A DNA stretch of 64,000 nt from Cristatella mucedo (GCA_009760855.2 WPIO01000003.1:719001-783000), one strand, 5' to 3'; shown: positions 51,421 to 62,614, counted from the first letter of the stretch. Numbers and translations are program-made. The notes: generated by a model not told the origin, from the sequence alone.

Positions 51421-51527
51421 TTCTTAATGGATAATTCAAGAATCTCATCAACAACAGTAGCATCAAAGAATGCATTTGAACTACGATAACGAAGTGATAA
51501 AAGGTGAGCACGATCATAAATATCCAC
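51421..51527 (-). pseudogene. Last P2 coding fragment
   Basis: Minus-strand 'VDIYDRAHLLSLRYRSSNA' then 'VVDEILELSIKK', with AT-rich codon use like the other Polinton genes. Ends at a LINE 3' end that truncates P2. Confidence 0.45.
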
Positions 51528-51539
51528 TTACCACGTTTG

Positions 51540-51740
51540 GGCAATCCACAATCCACTAACCACATTTGCATGCTTACCCTGTGCATGTCACCCATAACCA
51601 CGTTGTTCATGATGTTTATCAAGCATGATATTGCTCACGATTCAATCGCGTTTCCCTTTGCAGCAAAGGTAAAGCGCCTAGTAAGAGATTGATTTCTACG
51701 AGGGCGCTTTATCGAGTGCATTATTTTTATTATTAGTATA
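51540..51740 (+). mobile_element. LINE-1-family 3' end truncating P2
   Basis: Same 3' UTR as 27870-28065 ('ccactaaccacatttgcatg'), stem-loop block and ATT-rich tail. It marks the junction between P2 and host DNA. Confidence 0.82.
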
Positions 51741-51899
51741 AATAGCATGCAGGTTAGTAGCCGCCAGCGTAGCTAATGCGGCCATGGGAGACCCAGCAGA
51801 GCCAAGCCTCTATATACGATTTTCCTAAGAACTTTGATTTGCGGAAGAGAATTCTGCAATGGAATACGAGCGTCAGTATCGGCTCTATGTCGGGAGGCC

Positions 51900-52090
51900 A
51901 GAAGCCACTATCCACACTTTCATACTGACCCTGTGCAAGTCACCCCTAACCATGTTACCCTTGTTTTTATTGAGCATGCTACCACTTATCATTCGATCGT
52001 GTTTCATTTGCAGTAATTATAAAGCGCCTAGAAAGAGGTTGAGTTCTCCGAGGGTGCTTTATCAAGTGTGTAGTTATTATTATTATTACT
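51900..52090 (+). mobile_element. LINE-1-family 3' end
   Basis: Second plus-strand tail 160 bp after the previous one: 'cacccctaaccatgttaccc', stem-loop block 'agaaagaggttgagttctcc', (TTA)n tail. Confidence 0.8.
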
Positions 52091-52950
52091 AGGTATGAGG
52101 TACCCCACAGGCCTCTCTTCTTTCGTGTACCGGGATCAATTAAAACTGGCGGAGGAGTTTCGATTGTCGCACGTTGATCTCACAATTGTAAGCCGTTTTC
52201 AATCCCCTCCAACCAGTCTTTCAAATCTCCTGCACAAAACTAACTTGCCTCGGACAGTAGCACTGGCTCGCAGGTACCGATTCTTATTGTATTCAGATAT
52301 CATTTTGATTCTTTGCACCTGAAATGGTCTCTTTTTCATGGGCGTGACTTTGCGTTGGTGTCTGCCTCATTTCAAAGACTCAGATAATGCCCTGATGGCT
52401 GAATTTCCAACGCTCACATTCTCCAGAGGCTCACAATACAACCAACTTACTGTGTAACGGGCAAACTTATTTGCTTAGCTAATCTATGCAGCTATCCTTT
52501 TAATTCTTAAGTCTCCGACTTTGTCTAAAATTACACTACACTTCAACAGCTACAACTACATTGTACACTAGCTAGTTTGCTTGTTGCCCACACTATGACT
52601 TCACGACAAAAATATTCAACGCTTTGTGTATGAACCCCTACATTGGAATGTTAAATCAGTTTTTCTAGCTATTTGGAGGTTAAGTAAGTGATATCACACG
52701 AGATACGAGTGAAAAATAGTAGATCTTTTACGTATAATACATACAAACCTGGGAAAATGCACACAGGGCAATCTCTTTTTAAGAAACTGACGCAAGAGCT
52801 CTTACTTAATAATTCGTATTTCCCAGCATTTTTTAGATTTATTATCTCAATAACAGTACATAAAAACAACTCAATAGCAATGTATTTAATAACAGTACAT
52901 TAACGGTGTTTTTTGGTTGTCGAATCATCACTGCACAGATTGCATTGCGT
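52091..52950. other. Unclassified host sequence downstream of ABCF1 copy B
   Basis: No gene recognised. A 75-codon plus-strand frame at 52095 has no known domain. AT-rich from 52450. Confidence 0.4.
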
Positions 52951-52954
52951 CCCC

Positions 52955-53061
52955 TAAATCTGAGATCTTGCTTCAATAATCATCAAATCCACAACAGTTT
53001 TACTAAGGGTATTTTTCCTACAGCCGACAAAAGCATTGCGTGGCAGCGAATGAGTCGCTCG
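52955..53061 (-). pseudogene. Decayed duplicate of the last ABCF1 exon
   Basis: The minus strand repeats the landmarks of the true last exon directly upstream: 'gacgagcgactcattcg', then the equivalent of 'gtggatttgatgattattga'. Stops and substitutions show it is not coding. A short tandem duplication of ~110 bp. Confidence 0.6.
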
Positions 53062-53216
53062 TCACATCTCATCACTCGGTCTCATCGAATCTAGAACCTC
53101 TCTTCGGTAATCGTCAAATCCACCATCAATTTCACTGATGCCGTTGTTTTCTATAATCCACAGAGTGCACTCCGTGTCTCGGATGAGTCGCTCGTCGTGG
53201 CTCACTATTATCACAC
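53062..53216 (-). CDS. ABCF1: ABCF1 copy B last exon (H-loop and C-terminus)
   Basis: 155 nt, 50 complete codons and a TGA. Encodes [19 protein letters not shown], then [18 protein letters not shown]. The H-loop histidine is present. Acceptor 'gttgaag'. Confidence 0.9.
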
Positions 53217-56200
53217 CTTCAACAGAGCCACTTTATGTGAATAAAGCTATAAGCATAGGCACCCACTGATGCCTCTTCGTGGACGCCTTAACAAAAACGA
53301 ACTGCCTAACATTGTACTTGAAACCACCACTGCTGGATTCGACAGAGGTGCAATGCCTGCACTCACTGCTACAAGTCAGGCTGTCTAGAAAACGTTATGC
53401 CAACACTGAGTCGCGGATGGATTCGCTAACTTTTTTCTGAAATAACACATTGGAGCAAACGAATATGCTGATCCGGCAAAGAAAATTCAGTCATCTGCGT
53501 AGAAATTCTTAACAATTGAAAAACCGTTGCAGCCCCCCTCGTCATCCCCACACTGAAATCACGTATCTCATAATTGCATCGCCATAATTCTTAGTGATCA
53601 TCTGCACCTTCCATAATAATATAAAGGTTAGACAAATGTATGCATAATTATTGCACAGTCAGAGCGAAATCTCTTTCTATGCACTATATGTTTGCTACAA
53701 ACAAGCATTTTTATTAGTCAGTCATCATGAGCTCAGCTTAAGCAAGCACAAGGACATTAGGGCAATTCACTTAGATTCAGCTAACGGAGTAACGGGGTTT
53801 TTAGCTTCTCTTTAAATATCATTAAGTCTGACATTGTTATGATGTTAGCTGGGAGTGGGTTCAAGGCTTTGAGAGCACATGACCTAAGGTTGAGCAGAAG
53901 TTATGAGGTTGAGGTTGAGGTATGAACAGAGGCGCAGCTAAGTAAGTCCTGCCTACCCATCTGAACTGAGTAGGCAGAATCAAGTAAATTAAGAAACTTG
54001 AAAGTGGGAGACAAAAACCTTTTAGTCAACATGTTGCTTGATACGGATCCAGGGCAGGTCAGTGGGAAGTGGTGTAATAGGGCAGTTATGACCTTCATGA
54101 CAAACAAGCTTCCCAGGTGCATAGTTACTGCATACCAACTGTAGCTGTATTACTGGAAAGGCAGGAGAGAGTAATCGTGGGCGACCAAATTTGATCGGTG
54201 CGTCATTTAGCCGCCCAACCGAGAGAAAAGCATAGCAACACCAAGCCATATACAGGCTGATGACGTAACTTAATGAAGCATCAGAAAGCAAGATTCTGAA
54301 CTAGGCTCATGATATGCCCCTACACAGCATTATTATTCTTATTTAGCATTATTATTCTTATTTTATGCATAAATGCAAAATTCCTAGACGTTTTGTACAC
54401 TTTGCTTGGTAATGGATGTGAGGCCCGGTGTGCTCTGCAATCACAAGTATGTTAGTGCTCTTCATAAGTATACCTCCGGTAAACTGGTTGATTTCGTCAG
54501 CAAGTGCATCGATTGATTCTATGTCAAGGTTGTTCGTGGGTTCATCCTACAAAACGTATGCACGATTGATCAACCGTTCTCTTTAAGATGCGTGTGCTGG
54601 ACCACTGCATTTGCCACATCAAAGTGCACAACTTTGACCTAGAATGAAGGATTGCTAGAAGGCCGTTAGTGGTGCTTTTTTCAAGTCTGCTGCCCCTATG
54701 GAAAATGTATTCAATAAATGCCACCTAAAACACCTCGAAAAATGGAACAAGTGAGAATAGCCCAACGATGCAAACATGCCATAGTGCAAATCTATTACCA
54801 ATAGGAGAACGTCCGGCTTTCGGCACGCCAGTTCTGCAAATGCCACTCTTGCTTTCTGTCCACCGGACAAGTAACGATTCTTGATGATGTGTGCATGGCC
54901 TTCGAGGCCGAACCGGCCAAGGATCTTTCGACATTCTTGATAATTCATGCCAAATAGCCTCTGAAGGTATGCACAAAAGCTGCTGAAGAATGGGCTGCAA
55001 GCAGCACACACACTCCTAGAAGCGATAGGTATCAGCTCGTGCCGGTAAAAAGGAGGGAGGAAACGATGACCTTCTCATCGAGGAACTCAGTTCGGTTCCA
55101 TTGCGTTAGTATGAGCCAGAGAATGGTGACAACTGAAAGGGAGCTACAGAGGGTTGAAGTCGATACACAACTTTACGGGAGCCAAAGTCAATAGTCTTGA
55201 AGGTGGCATTGTTCAGCTAATAGCCGGGAATGAGAGATCAATGTGCACAATAATATAAACCAAGGACCTCTCGTTTTGGATTTAGCTCCCTCTGCTATGA
55301 ATCCGCGTAAAATATTCTGGAGCTATGCTCTTGTCCTCCCCCCGGACGACTGCATGAGTAGAGATTAAATTCGCACACAAATTTCAAGTACTTACATGCG
55401 CCTGTATTTGTGCCATATGCCAGGACTCAGCTCGAGCAAGTGAAAGCTTAAAGCTGATACTATTAGGCCCATTTGGAGCACCGAAAGAACTCCAGTTTCG
55501 ATAGGTAGCTCGGTAAAGCGCAAGACCTTTAACCCTGATGATGCACAATGCCTCCCGGTGCGTTCCCTTCCCACATTAGAACTTAAAGTTTGCGATACAA
55601 GTGCCTTAGAGAACAAATGCATAGTCCTAGCTTGGCACGGTGACTCACTTGCATATATTCTAGTGGAGATTCGTCCATATTCAGCTGATCGGCTGAGTGC
55701 TGATCATACTTTCCATGTTGAACCTTGGGATTTCTGGAAATTTCACCTTTTAATTACAAAACAAAAACCAAGCCAAGATCAAAAAAATTCTAATTTTTAG
55801 TCACAATAAAAGCTATAATCGACATAACAATCAGTAGTTAGTAGCTGTACTTTGAATAAAGTTCGATAAATATAAATTTTGAGCTTGCAATAGCTGTGCA
55901 CACTTTGACACCGGGATTCATCCCAGTTTTATTTAAAATGCCGAGCAAGCTTGCGGGTGGCTGTAGGATTTCTTCTCCCCAGCAGAAGGGGCTTCGTGCT
56001 GGGCGTGGAATGCTGCCTTGAACCGTCTTTCCTAGGTGAGAGGGCCTTTGACGAGGCCAGGGATCGACGGGGAGCCGGCGTGGTCTACTCGGCATTCCTC
56101 GTCCTGCAGAACGCCTTAGGCAGCATTCCTCACGCCTCTCGGCTCCGTGCGCGCCGGCATGCATTCAGCCACGGATTGGAGCATACAACGCCATGCACAC

Positions 56201-59200
56201 AATGCCTATCATTGACTACCTCCAATCCAGCCCCTTCTGTTGCCGAGGTAAAATGACTAATGCAGAGCAACTGAGTCCAGGCAGGGGTATACGAGCCCAG
56301 CCATAGATTTTGTGGTAGTGCCAGACGTTTTACGAGTACGATGCAACGACATCGGTTTGCTTCTGCCGACTGTGCGTCTGAGGGCACTATACAGATGCGT
56401 TGTATTAGCCACAGATGACATTTGAATTAAATAATGCAATAGCAAGCGTCTGGCAAACTCCGTTTAGTGTGTAACAGTGCATGCAGCTGAGGTAACATTG
56501 CTCACTACACATTAGAAGTGAGGTTTATTGTTTTAACTTAGGACTGTGCACGTCTTATGTTAACCTTCCTAAGACACAACTAACAATAACAACACGTAGC
56601 ATCCCAAGAGAACCAATTATCCTTTAAGGCGTTATACATGTGCTAAAAAACTACAGCATGCACAGTTTCGAATACACAAGCTTGGAAAGGGCGATTCGGC
56701 TACTAAGGTGTTTGCATCGGCAACTGTTGCATCCATTGTGCTTTCAGCGAATTATTAAATTGGCGATCGCCCAGAGAGTCGACGATTGAAAATTTACGGT
56801 GACAATACCTCTTAATTCCAGTAATATTATTCAGTCCAAGTTTTCCTAAGCCAAAGTAGCCGTAGAAAAATTTTTACTCCTTATAGTGCCATAATCCAGA
56901 TGCCTGCATACAGCAACTAGCCCCTGTGTCTTACTCCGCCCAGGGGATAAGGTGCTAGCTCTTCACAACCCAAGTCGAGGGTTTGAGTCCAGCTGTGAGC
57001 GACCATATATTGCCCACTGCAAGGATTGGGCAATATACATGAGGCTAAGGCTCTTGTCTTATCTATTAAACTACTTCACCTCTCGGCTTCTAGTTTAGCC
57101 TGCTTGCTAACCTATATGCTTAATAGCTTAGCTTCTCTCACCTACGACAGCTATTGAAGCATTGTGAGGCAAATGCATAACTATAGTCACAGCATCCAAA
57201 ATACATGGGCACACAATACAAGCTGCACTCTGCATCTCTGTTGCACAGCATGGTAGTAATTACAAAAAGCAACAATCCTGTGGGCGATGTAACTCGAAAA
57301 GAATTTATTGTAAGAATCTACATTGCGACGATCTACAGGTAACGTCTACTTACTCTTGAAGCCTGTGGCCTACAAGCCTTTGCACCAAGAGAGATTTATT
57401 TGAAATTAGATGCCAGTGCATAAGATTAGACACGCAGCTCTACAGCCTTACGAAAACGTTAAGCAGCTAAAATAAGTGCAAACAGGTAATCCTGTCCCCG
57501 GCTAGGTTTGGTTGTCTGGGACAGGATGGCTGTAATGTGGTATGGGTCACCGGCTAGGCCGGGGTCTGACCTATGGCATGGCCGGATGTGTGCTGACCAG
57601 AGGTCACCGGGGCTCTTCGGTAGGAGAAATTGGCCGAGTAAGTCGTGGTGTTGAAGGCTACCGATCTCGCCGAGTTATGCACCGGTATGGTTGCAGGCGC
57701 GCTCCGGCGATGCGACCATGCACGCAAAGTGACGAGTGCCCAAGGCCAGAGCGGAGCTGGATAGCACGCTCGTTGTTGTGACTTGTATATTCAGCGTTTC
57801 CCCGGGTAGCGTGTTCGTGGCCCCCAGCCCCGTGAGTTGGAGTCTTTCGGCGGAAGCTCTCGACTGTGGTTGACGTCGACTACGACTAGCCAAGCAGTTA
57901 CTCAGCTAGCCTGGTCTTTTACGGTGTGAGCTTGTACTGCTGGAGCTGAGTCGGTACACCGGCGGGACTGTGGAAGCCGACTGAACAACTAACACGTTTG
58001 GTTGCGCTTATTTCGTAGTCTTACGCTCCTATAGTTTACTTTGTAGATGACCCTCCCTGTAGACTTTTTAGTCCCTCTGTTGTTATTAGCGCATGCGATA
58101 TTATAAAGAGGTCTAACTTGAGGGCCGCTCGTCTTACCCTAGCTCAGTGGTATGGCCGGAGTATAGCGGGGCATGGCGGGAATCAGCCTCTGAACCCTGG
58201 AACTCGGCTAAAATTCAACTGCATTTTTCATTTTTCGCTCAATAAAGTGAACCGAATCTAAAAGACGGGATTTAAATTAAAGAAAATATGCTTCCACGTG
58301 CTCACGACGGCAAAGATAAGAGTAAGATTTACCGGTTGTAAAAAGCCTTGGAGTAACTTCAAAAATGTCGACTTGCCAACACCATTGGGGCCAACGATGG
58401 CCACTGCAAATGAGCACGAAAAATGCATTGAATGCCACGAAAATGCCGAGAAAATGGCAGCCGCAGCGCATAGCTAGGAGTCATAGCTGGGATTTATTAA
58501 CAGAATTGCAATGGTCATGCAAAATGCCTCCAATAAAAGCCAACGGAAACCAACCTTCGCGTGCCACCACATGCACACCAGGGAGGTAAGAAGAACAGAG
58601 CCTAGGTTGGCATGATCCAAAGATTGCTTGAGTTACAACGCCTCAAATGTTGCACACTCCATAGGCCAGCTCGATCTTGCATGGCATAGCTTCCAGACTT
58701 TTTAAAGTTAAGTCTAATATCAAGCAAATATTGCACAGTTTTCGCAGAAAGTGACAGGGATTGAATTCCATTTTTTGGGCAATTTGGAGCATACGATATG
58801 TACCGATCGTCAGTCTCACCGTCAGCGAAAAGCTTTATATGAATGCCGTGTAGTTTGACCTTTCACAATGTCTGGCATGAAAATACCAAATCTCCGTGGC
58901 CAACGAAAACAGAAGCAGACTTTCTGCAGGCCAACATCCCGGCACCTTTTCGGTGTTGTACCTGGCCCCGGAGGCACTCACCTGCTCGCCTGGCTCACAT
59001 TGTTTAGTGCTCACACAGTTGCACGTGAATGACATGTGATCTCACGTTATGTCCTTGGAGCCCAATGTGACAAGTGACTGACAGCATGTGTACGTTATAG
59101 TTATTATTGCTATCATTGGTGATAGCAGCTCGCATCCGGTGGCACGCTGCTTCCACTGTTGTGCTACTTCCCATCAGTCTACTTAACCAAGTACAAATGT

Positions 59201-61333
59201 GAGCGGTATACTTAGCGAGGGTATAGTTAGTGATCTCACTTTCGGGATTTATTAGCTATATGCTGCAGCTATCACGAGGCCGAGGAAGACGGCATCCCTT
59301 TAAGAAGCTTGGCCGGTACGGGTACCTGCTCAAACCAGAAATACAGGGTGGACGCAATAATACCGAAAGATTCGTCTCAAAAGTCAACAACAGAACCTTT
59401 TGCGTTGAGTGTCGGCCTTCCTGACTCAGCTATGCTTTTCAATTTCTTTATATTGCATGAGATGTAGTCTGTCGGCTACTGAAAGCCCCTTACGGTGATT
59501 GCACTGTGGAAGACTGCCGGGCCTAACAGCCACTTAGTCTTGGTGGCTTGGCGGAATTACAGACACAGACACAATAGCCAGCAGCATACGGAACGACTAA
59601 TGGCTATCACATCCTATGGCATGTGCAGTGCAGGAGTGGCTGAAGAGTAACCGCTATGAAGCAGATGTGGGTGCATTCTGGGCTAATTTTGGTGAAGCCT
59701 AGTGCTCATAATACTTAATTTACAATAGCATTTCGGAAGCTGGAGTTTATCGGAATTCATTTTTAATAAAAGATCCGTCAAGCTACAGGATGGGAAAAGC
59801 ATCCCGACTTGCGGTAATTTCGAAAATAGTGCCATGTTGGGAAGTCTTTGTCTTTTGTAAAGTAAAGTACTTTCTGCTTTCACGTTATTTAAAACGCCGA
59901 TTAAACGCTGTGGGTATGAAGTGTTTTTTAAGGGAAAGGCATGGTTAGAGGCTTCGACAATGTGCCGCCGGTAGCACCTTTATAGGATCACTGCTTTCCT
60001 CGTGAAGACATGTCTATACCAAAGTTAACGTTTGTAAGAAGCAGAGGACGTCCCGGATAACCAAAGTCAACAGCTACAAAGAAGAACAATAATCATTTCA
60101 CCGTTCATACTGCCAGTGGCAGCCAACACCACTACTCTATGCAACTGCTGAGGCATTGTTCATTAACTAATCGGAACAAATACAGCCGAGACTGACTCGA
60201 TTCGAATTCCAATTTTTCTGGACGCTAAACCAAACGGTAAGCTACGCAAAGACATAAGTGGCCTACCTTCGACGGGCATGCACCACTAGCCTAGTTTCAG
60301 CAACAACACGATGCTCTAAGCAAGCTGCATGCATGTACAGTTAAGCAAAGTACAGCCTCCATGCCACAGCCAACGACAGCTAAAAGCCTGGGACAGCAAC
60401 CAGAAATGAACCGTACACTGACGTACCGGCGAATGGCCAAAAATGTTGGCATCTCAAGAGAAAGCATTATGCAAGATGATGCCTTTCTGCGTAGATGCAA
60501 TACAGGAATCTGGGTATTTTGGTTACGTCTTTGGCTTATTCATTAAAATTAAGTGATTTCATAATTCCAAGCTTATAGATGGGCAGTTAAAGTGGAGAAA
60601 AGTTGTCATGCAATGCGTTGAGGTTCTAAGCCCAGGGGTAAGGCACTTGCAGTCCGGGATTCAGGTCGGCTATTTCATTTCAGCTGAGTGTCTTCTTCAA
60701 AAAAATCGAAGCCTAGATTGTATTAGGTAACGGCTACCCCCAGGCCAACTCGTGCCACTAGTGCAACCAAATAAAAACTCAAACACTTGTACTAGATTTA
60801 AGAAAGTTGGGGCTTTTCGAAGCTGGAAAAGGTAGCGATTAATGTGCAAATATGCTGTGCATCTTAAAAATTAAATCCCAGATTGGGCTAGGCATTAGCG
60901 AGCACGAGAGTGTACATTGTGAAAAGAAGTGGTTGTGGTTAGCCAGAAATGTCCATATCCAGTGTGGGCTTTGTGCCATAGGCATCTCAGACATCAGGCG
61001 CCTCAACGGCTGCCACGCGGCCATGCTTTTGCTCCCACTTCTCGTCTTTTGCTCGCACTTATCACAACTCATTTGCTCCGTATTCATGACCCGGATGTGG
61101 ATTTGAGCCCAAGATAGCAAGCAAGTCCTACTTTCCGGCAGCCAGTGGAAAAGCTCTGCAGCCGCTATAGACGCGAGGATTGCCAAGATGGCAGATTCAC
61201 GTAAATGAAGTTTAATCTTGGCACTTTCTAAAGCTGGATGAGAAGTTGATTTCTGACAAGTAAAAAATGCTTGCATAAGAGCAAACAAGGAGATAAGAGC
61301 TTGGGTAAAAAACAAAGCAGCTTACAGTCCAAG

Positions 61334-61366
<33 letters not shown>

Positions 61367-61649
61367 GAGTGAGACAGTGAGAGAGCAGGCTCACTAATTC
61401 TGCTGCTGTCCTCCAGACACAACTTGCAGCGATCCTCTAGGCATTTTTACTCTTTAATTAGGCTTGTAAGAAGCATCCTTCAGAGCTTCCAGACGCAAGG
61501 GGACGCACTGCAGGCAGCAGTGCTGCAAGCACTCGCGGCTTCATTGGACGACTTTCCAGCTGCCTTCAAGGCTTTCAACTTCTTCTCTTGCTTCTCGTAC
61601 CTCCTCAGCTTCTCCTTCTGCTTCAGCACGTGCATCTTCTTAAATTTTG
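53062..61649 (-). CDS. ABCF1: ABCF1 copy B, 3' part (linker exon and NBD2)
   Basis: Minus-strand exons: 61649-61537 (linker, equivalent to exon 8), 58403-58333 (NBD2 Walker [10 protein letters not shown]), 55733-55649, 54960-54799 (signature LSGGQKAR), 54546-54474 (Walker B remainder DEPTNNLD) and 53216-53062 (H-loop VSHDERL, stop TGA). The last three join in phase. Two parts were not found: the exon equivalent to exon 9, whose place holds a (TA)n repeat and only its last ~10 bases, and the exon(s) before and just after Walker A; phase requires at least one more short exon between 55733 and 58333. So copy B is either a partly decayed duplicate or not fully resolved here. Its 5' part would lie right of the window. 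Confidence 0.75.
53770..54300 (-). mobile_element. Old LINE-1-family C-terminal fragment
   Basis: Minus strand: degenerate '[16 protein letters not shown]', '[11 protein letters not shown]' and, further on, '[13 protein letters not shown]', which match the blocks 'RLVCRERRSCHITPL', 'LHWLPVKQRID' and 'SYAPKAWNFLP' of the intact copy. Much more diverged than the other insertions. In an intron of ABCF1 copy B. Confidence 0.6.
54474..54546 (-). CDS. ABCF1: ABCF1 copy B exon (NBD2 catalytic Glu and D-loop)
   Basis: 73 nt: [19 protein letters not shown] then NQFTGG. Contains the catalytic glutamate right after the Walker B aspartate. Acceptor 'ttgtag', donor 'gtatac'. Confidence 0.9.
54799..54960 (-). 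CDS. ABCF1: ABCF1 copy B exon (NBD2 signature)
   Basis: 162 nt, phase 0 on both sides. [20 protein letters not shown], then [20 protein letters not shown] and VLLL, which leads into the next exon's DEPTNN. Confidence 0.92.
55649..55733 (-). CDS. ABCF1: ABCF1 copy B exon (NBD2 Q-loop region)
   Basis: 85 nt: [20 protein letters not shown] then ESPLEYMQ, the family's Q-loop segment (DQH..QL..ESP.EY). Acceptor 'tttccag', donor 'gtgagt'. Its start phase needs a preceding exon not found in the window. Confidence 0.85.
55734..56029. other. Intron of ABCF1 copy B
   Basis: AT-rich; no recognisable feature. Confidence 0.4.
56030..56175 (+). mobile_element. Remnant of a second-class LINE reverse transcriptase
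   Basis: GC-rich plus-strand frame with '[20 protein letters not shown]', which resembles the RT motif-A block (LDL.NAFGS.PH) of R2/NeSL-like LINEs. The catalytic Asp is replaced (FLVLQN). Short; no other motifs. Tentative. Confidence 0.35.
56930..57065 (+). mobile_element. tRNA-like SINE-type sequence
   Basis: 'ggataaggtgctagctcttc' (A-box-like) and 'gagggtttgagtccagc' (B-box-like) about 35 bp apart, followed by a non-tRNA part. No acceptor stem closes, so it is tRNA-derived and not a tRNA gene. Confidence 0.45.
57490..58265 (+). other. GC-rich block with TATA- and polyA-like signals
   Basis: 57490-57960 is clearly GC-richer than its flanks and contains internal inverted motifs (ccggctagg/cctagccgg type). 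Further on, 'attataaagag' near 58100 and 'caataaagtg' at 58240 look like promoter and polyadenylation signals. It could be a solo LTR or other repeat, but no paired repeat is in the window. Confidence 0.25.
58333..58403 (-). CDS. ABCF1: ABCF1 copy B exon (NBD2 Walker A)
   Basis: 71 nt: [20 protein letters not shown] then LQP. Walker [10 protein letters not shown] is complete. Acceptor 'tttgcag', donor 'gtaaat'. Confidence 0.92.
58404..59394. other. Intron of ABCF1 copy B, nothing recognised
   Basis: The exon encoding the first strands of NBD2 was looked for here and at 59581-61335 and not found. Confidence 0.4.
59395..59580 (+). mobile_element. Diverged LINE-2-family 3' end
   Basis: 'gtctgtcggctactgaaag' and 'ttagtcttggtggcttggcg' to 'gaattacagacacagacac' correspond to the LINE-2 3' UTR. 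Much older than the 12.5-, 19- and 63-kb copies. Confidence 0.55.
59581..60669. other. Intron of ABCF1 copy B, nothing recognised
   Basis: Only short open frames without domains. Confidence 0.4.
60670..60750 (-). mobile_element. Decayed LINE-1-family RT fragment
   Basis: 'gctgagtgtcttcttc' and 'gaagcctagattgtatta' match the region 15905-15960 of the long LINE-1 copy (the part encoding the FYADDTQLYL box). Confidence 0.5.
61336..61365. repeat. (TA)n tract replacing copy B exon 9
   Basis: Lies right after the surviving end of exon 9 (minus strand 'ggcttggact' and donor 'gtaagc'), where the body of the exon should be. Confidence 0.8.
61537..61649 (-). CDS. ABCF1: ABCF1 copy B linker exon (equivalent to exon 8)
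   Basis: 113 nt, the same length and phase as exon 8 of copy [21 protein letters not shown] then [17 protein letters not shown]. The donor reads GC ('gcgagt') instead of GT. The acceptor is kept ('cgtag'), but the sequence upstream is a (TA)n tract, not a pyrimidine tract. Confidence 0.8.
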
Positions 61650-61659
61650 CTACGATTAT

Positions 61660-61662
61660 ATC

Positions 61663-61693
<31 letters not shown>

Positions 61694-61815
61694 TATGATT
61701 CATTTGTATAGCACCCTAAGAGAACTTAATCTATATTCAAGTGCTTCACATATGCCTCGGGGCTCTAACCCATGACCTTAGCCAGACCTTGTTCAAGGTG
61801 AGCCCCTTCATTAAG
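61660..61815 (-). mobile_element. SINE with TA tail just upstream of a splice acceptor
   Basis: Minus-strand SINE: head near 61815, degenerate B-box (ggctctaaccc complement), LINE-like tail to ~61700, then a (TA)n tail to 61660. Absent from the same position in copy A (after 1345). Diverged from the consensus. Confidence 0.8.
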
Positions 61816-62614
61816 GTACTAGTATCAACTGGAGCTACACATAGCATCCAGTTGGGCAGAAGAGCTGGAGCACGCTATACAAGAGTGCAATAGCTCGTCC
61901 ATTCGACTTACAATGCACATGCACTGCTGCGAGGTAAGCACACACGGGTGAAAGATAACATCCTTGTCTCTACGAAGTCAACGAAACTGTGAACAAATAA
62001 CAAATATTCACTAGGGGGGGGCAGTTTAAAAAGTATGTGACCCATCCAAGCGACACTCAGTGCTGAGCACATACAAGCAGGTGAATCATAATCCCAGAAA
62101 CCTAAATTGGAAGAACTTTAAATGAACAAAGCACAGAGCCTAAAGGCCTGCATAAAGATCGCTGTGAGACAGCTGTCTTCCTACGACTGAGTACGACTTC
62201 CTTAACCACTGTCCAAGGCCGATCCTCCTATTAATGCAAGACCTAACTAAGCTGGCTAGTAATAAGAAGTAGATATGAATCTCTGTATGTTGAACGATTG
62301 TGCATATTTGGAAGACTTTTTTGCTCGCATGGGGGTCAGCAAAGCAAAACAGAAACGAAAAATATCCAACTGCAGCCGCTAGCTAAAAACGGACAGAGGC
62401 AATGATTGTTTGAACAGGCTATACCTTGGCACGTTTTTCTATCATGATTCCTAATCAATTGTCAGTAATCAGCCATGAATGATTTGGTCACGACCGAAGC
62501 AGAGCCCCGTCTTCAGGATGCCGGCCAAGTGAACAAAAGAAAATTAATTTCGGCACCGGTAGTAGAGATGTCTACGAAGTGCCGCTCGGAAATGGCTGAT
62601 GCTTCATGCCTGAA

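Larger units (their letters stand above)
42234..51527. mobile_element. Partial Polinton element P2
   Basis: Head-to-tail with P1 and collinear with P1 21100-31640. It then adds the ATPase region P1 lacks. It has no left gene, no recognisable terminal repeats and no fibre cluster or PolB at the right, where LINE and host sequence begin. Amino-acid similarity to P1 is moderate, so it is a diverged relative and not a fresh tandem copy. All larger genes are broken. A ~295-bp foreign block (51125-51420) splits its right end. Confidence 0.88.

Noticed and set aside
20586-51527. Alternative genetic code or stop-codon readthrough for the Polinton frames with many in-frame TAA/TAG/TGA
   Set aside because: All three stops occur, they are at different places in P1 and P2, and they are accompanied by frameshifts and loss of catalytic residues; the host ABCF1 exons use the standard code. 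Decay explains it.
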